A stretch of 64,000 nt of DNA from Prinsepia uniflora (taxonomy: Eukaryota > Streptophyta > Magnoliopsida > Rosales > Rosaceae). This document shows positions 59,864-64,000 of this stretch, piece after piece; position 1 is the first letter of the stretch, and each line of letters starts with the position of its first letter. Below the pieces are notes generated by a model. It had not been told where the DNA came from and did no database searches. It saw only the letters and a list, made by a program, of their open reading frames with translations. The translations under genes and the position numbers were made by a program. Location: contig CM064861.1 in the NCBI GenBank assembly GCA_032719365.1, forward strand, positions 82,270,863 to 82,334,862, read 5' to 3'.

Positions 59864-60448
59864 TGTTGAATCAATTATCGAACCCGCCGCGAAAAATCCT
59901 CACAATTCCTGCAAACAGCAAACAATCAGCTATCGTTGCCTTGATCGATTTACCCGGGGGGTTGTTCGACCAAGAACACTCCGATGCCTAAGTTAGCTTT
60001 GAGAGAGGAAAAGGATATACTTCGAAGCGAAGAATCGACGTACCTCGGAAATGAAATATGTTCCGCTATTTATAGGAAAATCATGAAAGTCCTGGAGCGT
60101 TCTGATTGGTCGGTTGAATTTGTAATTAATAAATAATATATTATTAATTAAATATATTATTTAATAATTATAATAATAACTCATTATGATAATAATGATA
60201 ATTATTGTGTTTTAATATTAATATTAATTGTCCGTTATTAAGAATAATGACAATTAACTCTCGGAGAGAATATTAATATTACGGGGACTCTTAACCCGAT
60301 TAAATAACGCATTTAGCTGGTAAATAGATTATTTAATGTGCGGGTGTTTTCAAGCCATTAGCATTATCACCAGGGGCAATTTGGTCATTTTGTGAATTAT
60401 GGGCCACGTGGCGGCTCCACAATTTTCGGATGATTTTTGGGTTCCACA
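59864..60448 (-). repeat. element A 5' LTR
   Basis: 585 bp, the same length as the 3' LTR, with about six differences. Ends in CCACA and is followed by ATCAG. Confidence 0.93.
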
Positions 60449-60453
60449 ATCAG

Positions 60454-61660
60454 TTAATCAGCATTACCTCCTCCTTCTTTCTCCCCCGCTTGGGCATTTA
60501 TCAGCTTAATCAGCATTACCTCCTCCTATGGGTGGGCTCCTCTTCATCACCCATTATCACACAAATTGAATGTTTTTTTTTTATCTTTTATAATATATTT
60601 TTAATACTAGCCACAATTTTTAGGGAGGTGGAATAATATATACTATTTGTTGACATCAACATGCACGATGGCTGTTTTGCTGATTCTAAGTAGCGTTCGA
60701 GGAGGGTAGTAAGTCGATAGAGTCCTAGGAGTAGGATTATGCGAGGGGTACTATTTGCCCGTGCAAGCAGCATATGCTAATGGGTAGGGTGAGGGGTTTA
60801 TCCGTGGGTATTGAGGGTATTTAATACCCATTAAATTCAAAGTATATTCTTTATCCATTATTTAAATTATCTATGAATTTTTAGCACTTTCTTCCCTTTA
60901 CTAATTTTTTTTCTTTATATTCTTACTATTATTATTATTATTTATTATGTATTATTATTTAAAATTACTTTATTTCAATTAAATATCAGTTATTTGATCT
61001 TTCATCAAAAAAATTATACAAAAAAATGTTACGAATTTATATTAACATCAATTTTTTTAAGAACTTAAGTAATTCATTTTAAATGATTTAACAAAAATCA
61101 ACGTAGACTATATAAATTTTTTAAGATTTCACAGCCATGAAATAATTTAAAGGGAGTTTTATAAATTCTTAAAAATTGTTTATAATAAAATTTCTAACGA
61201 GTTTTTTTCTTTCAAGTTTTGAATTCCATTTTGTAATTTACTACTCATTCTTCATTTAATTGGAAAGTTTTCGGAGTCAAATTCTCAAATAACTTATTCA
61301 CTAGTCTTGGTCAATTCGATAAATTTTGATAATTGAATATAGAAGGGTAAATTGGTCATTTACTAATTTCCACTTTAAATTTCAAGACGAATTGTAACAA
61401 AAACTCCAATAGAAATTGAGAGGATTTGAAAAAAAATGAAAAGCAAAAAAAAAAACGCAAACGAAATTGAAAGGAAAAAATATTAGAAGTTAAAAATAAA
61501 AAGTTGAAGACAAATGAAAATAAAATAAATAAAAAGTAAAAGAAAAATGAAAAGCAAAATAAATTAAAAGGTATAAAAAATTAGAAGTTAAAAAAAATGA
61601 AACACAAGTAAAAAAAAATTGAAAGGAGAAAATAAATGTAAAATGTCATGCGTACCTATT
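60454..61660. other. intergenic with probable MITE remnant
   Basis: It begins with the rest of a tandem duplication split by element A (60455-60526). From about 60778 a GGGTAGGGTGAGG-type end suggests one end of an old element whose other end (complement GGGATGGTCAAATGGG) lies near 61790. The interior is AT-rich, with an A-rich stretch at 61420-61620. No genes are seen. Confidence 0.4.
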
Positions 61661-62262
61661 AACCAATGGGTAGGGTTTGGGTAAACCCTCAAAAATTAAA
61701 GATGGGTCTGAATGGGTATAAAACTCATTTGTACCCATGTAAGGTAAGGGTTTACCCACACCCTCAAAAAAACCCATTTGACCATCCCTACTTGGAGTAT
61801 CAATGATCCTTGGTCGAGTGGTTTTCACAATGACAGAGGTGGAGAATCCTTTATTGCACCGTCGTTTGGTAGCAAGGTAGTATCATGTTGATCTGGGCTT
61901 GACCTCTGAGCCTCAACAAGACTAGTGGGAAGGGTGTCGTTGTGGGAGTAGGCAATGTAGGCACACATATACGAACTTGGAGCCTAGGTCATGGGCAATA
62001 TGTAGAGCGGCTTGCTAAGCCTCCTACTTATCCTCACTGTTGGAGGCGTAAATGTAGAACATAGGGAATATTCCAAAGTTTTGTCTTTAGGGGTGATGAA
62101 GGCTTAATCCAACTCCGCAACCTCATTTTTTTTTGTACGCGCCATCCGCGAAAGTGTTCAGAAAAGAAACCCTGATGCAGTAGTCAAGGTCGATGGACCA
62201 CTTGTGTGTACTTGAAAATACGGGCGGAGCTTTCAAGTTGAGGCAACAAAGGCTAGAACTGG
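61661..62262 (-). pseudogene. decayed gypsy pol (RNase H) fragment with MITE-like end
   Basis: The minus strand from 62262 shows a piece resembling KLRPYFQ-x-HT, then a jump to FADGA near 62145, then a frameshifted block recalling SNNEAEYEAL and LHIAHDLGSKF (about 62045-61960). Stops and frameshifts are frequent. The left 135 bp (61661-61795) are GGGTTTACCC-type inverted sequence. The segment recurs at 63446-63984. Confidence 0.6.
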
Positions 62263-62327
62263 CTTCTCTATACCAGCGTACTAGGTCTCAGCCCCCTATT
62301 AATGACTAATAGGTGTAGGAGATTGGG

Positions 62328-62849
62328 TAACACGCCCCATCCCAATCCCCCCGGGATTAACGCGGGATGAGACATGCTCCCGTCTAACACACGTTCCACC
62401 CGAGGTAACACGTGGGCCAGACAAGGGATAACCCGAAATCCTGAGCCCAATAGGCCTCAGAGTGCGTCAGGATCAGTCGAGGAATGTGAGGTATCAGTCT
62501 ATGTTACAGCCCGCATCCGCTATCAACCTGAAGGACATTAAAAACCATTAAAAGCTGTGAGTGGGCGAAAATAAATAATTTCATAAAACAGTTTACGAGA
62601 AATAACATTTCATAAAAGACATATATGCCCTTCACTTAAAAACTATACATGCATACAAAACCAGTTAATTCAAATATCATAAAATGTTTATAAACCAAAG
62701 CCATTTCCTTCCTCAAATAATTAGAGCCTTAGCCCAAAACCATAAAATCAATCAACTGTGGGAACTCAGCCCAAAACCGTAAAACATCGAAATCCGTAAA
62801 TTCAAATCCAAGTGGGCCACTACATAAATCCATAAACACAAATTCATAA
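62328..62849 (-). mobile_element. truncated long-LTR fragment 1
   Basis: Begins TAACACGCCCCATCCCAATC, like the sense 3' end of the B and C LTRs, and continues through the shared CCTGAAGG...ATTAAA...GCTGTGAGTGG block near 62530-62565. It is cut at 62849 by another LTR fragment of the same orientation. Confidence 0.7.
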
Positions 62850-63441
62850 TGACACGACCCATCCCAATCCCCTCGGGATTAACGTGGGATGTGTTATACT
62901 CCCTTCTGACATACCTCAGCCCATACAGGGCTCCCAGAGCGCGCCAGGAACGGTGGAGGAATGCGATGTCTTGGCCTCTGCTACAGCCCGCATCCGTGAT
63001 CAACCTGAAGGACATTAAAATCATTTAAAAGCTATGAGTGTACGAAAGTCAATAAGGTTATAAAAACACATTTCATGAAGATATTTATGCCCTTCACTAA
63101 AAAGTATGCATGCATCGTAAAATCAGTAACCAAAACATTTACTCAAATGAACCATTAGGGCCTTAGCCCAAAAACCGTAAGTCAAAACCAAATGTGGGAA
63201 CTCATCCCAAAACTGTAGAATATCAAAATCCGTAAATCCAAAATCAAATGGGCCACTGCCCAAATCCATAACCACAAATCCACAAATACCGAAATATCAT
63301 TTCAAGATTCCAATAATCCATATTTACCACATAACCATCCTCGACATCCCAGATGCCTAGCGTCCGAGACGCTTGACGTCCCAAACGTCATATCTCACGG
63401 TAATAAGCAACGCGTGCTACCCGGGGTCTCTCCGGGTCAAT
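62850..63441 (-). mobile_element. truncated long-LTR fragment 2
   Basis: Begins TGACACGACCCATCCC and again runs through the CCTGAAGG...GCTATGAGTG block (63005-63040). It contains inverted repeats with arms AGCGTC/GACGCT (63359-63373) and GACGT/ACGTC (63375-63389). It stops abruptly at about 63441, where the duplicated pol fragment starts. No target duplication was found. Confidence 0.7.
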
Positions 63442-63445
63442 ATCC

Positions 63446-64000
63446 AATGGGTAGGGTTTGGGTAAACCCTAAAAATTAGAAGATGGGTCTGAATGGGTAT
63501 AAAACCCATTTGTACCCATGTAAGGTAAGGGTTTACCCACACCCTAAAAAAACCCATTTGACCATCCCTACTTGGAGTATCAATGGTCCTTAGTCGAGTG
63601 CTTTTCACAATGACAGAGGTGGAGAATCCTTTATTACACCGTCGTTTGGTAGCAAGCTAGTATCATGTTGATCTGGGCTTGACCTCTGAGCCTCAACAAA
63701 ACTAGTGAGAAGGGTGTCGTTGTGGGAGTAGGCAATATAGGCACACATAGACGAACTTGGAACCTCGGTCATGGGCAATATGTAGAGCGGCTTGCTAAGC
63801 CTCCTACTCATCCTCACTATTGGAGGCGTAAATGTAGAACATAGGGAATACTCCAAAGTTTTGTCTTTAGGGGTGATGAAGGCTTAATCCAACTCTGCAA
63901 CCTCATTTTTTTTGTACGTTCCATCCGCGAAAGTGTTCAGAAGAGGCACCCTAATGCGGTAGTCAAGGTCGATGGACCACTTGAAGAGGTGGTGGTAGCA
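63446..64000 (-). pseudogene. second copy of the decayed gypsy RNase H fragment, running off the window
   Basis: Nearly the same sequence as 61661-62207, including the MITE-like 135 bp at its left. After about 63984 it diverges from copy 1 and seems to continue into normal upstream pol sequence. Frames are broken. Confidence 0.6.

Larger units (their letters stand above)
31308..60448 (-). mobile_element. element A: Tat-like Ty3/gypsy retrotransposon carrying two nested insertions
   Basis: LTRs of 585 bp at 31308-31892 and 59864-60448 start TGTTGAAT and end TTCCACA on the plus strand, with a perfect target duplication ATCAG (31303-31307 and 60449-60453). Coding order on the minus strand, from the right, is gag-protease, reverse transcriptase, RNase H, second RNase H, integrase; then a minisatellite and an antisense ORF before the 3' LTR. 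Two RNase H domains, an antisense ORF, tandem repeats and no chromodomain fit the Tat lineage. Removing elements C and D leaves about 11.7 kb. The LTRs differ at about six positions. Three in-frame nonsense changes plus the nested insertions make this copy inactive for autonomous movement. Confidence 0.93.

Overview
This is plant nuclear DNA, most likely from a eudicot. It carries intron-containing plant genes (an acetamidase/formamidase-family gene and a class II LOB-domain transcription factor gene) embedded in AT-rich intergenic DNA and nested plant transposons. Only two host genes can be supported. About three quarters of the window is mobile DNA. All homology calls come from reading motifs; no search was run.

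Layout: 561-3014 (minus) is a six-exon formamidase-like gene whose last exon is not in the window and whose exon 2 has an apparent 2-nt loss. 3015-8867 is intergenic, with two hAT-like non-autonomous elements (5992-6436 and 8052-8842). 8868-11947 is a 3.1-kb solo LTR, followed by a broken CACTA (TNP2-like) transposase fragment. 13080-25488 is a long-LTR element (B: 3.1-kb LTRs, no coding capacity), itself split by a solo LTR of another family (19138-21848). 28294-29183 is the LBD37/38/39-like gene, with TATA box, pyrimidine-rich leader and an AUG-UAA minimal upstream ORF.

From 31308 to 60448 runs one Ty3/gypsy element (A, Tat-like) on the minus strand, with 585-bp LTRs and an intact target duplication. 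Two younger elements have expanded it to 29 kb. C (35388-45000) is a long-LTR non-coding element. D (48076-55929) is a long-LTR element that keeps only gag. A encodes gag-protease, then an in-frame UAG in a leaky context, then reverse transcriptase, two RNase H domains and integrase. It also has a long antisense ORF near its 3' LTR and a 23-24-bp minisatellite. 60449-64000 holds decayed gypsy RNase H fragments, duplicated around truncated LTR pieces.

The most distinctive signal is in the 3-kb LTRs of the B, C, D and solo families. They hold arrays of short perfect inverted repeats whose arms change in a compensatory way (A:T against G:C) while the loops stay constant. They also share a GC-rich hairpin and a block of W-box and TGACG motifs near the LTR start. 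This suggests structure-constrained, possibly stress-responsive LTR leaders. How the two host genes relate to the repeats functionally cannot be told from sequence.
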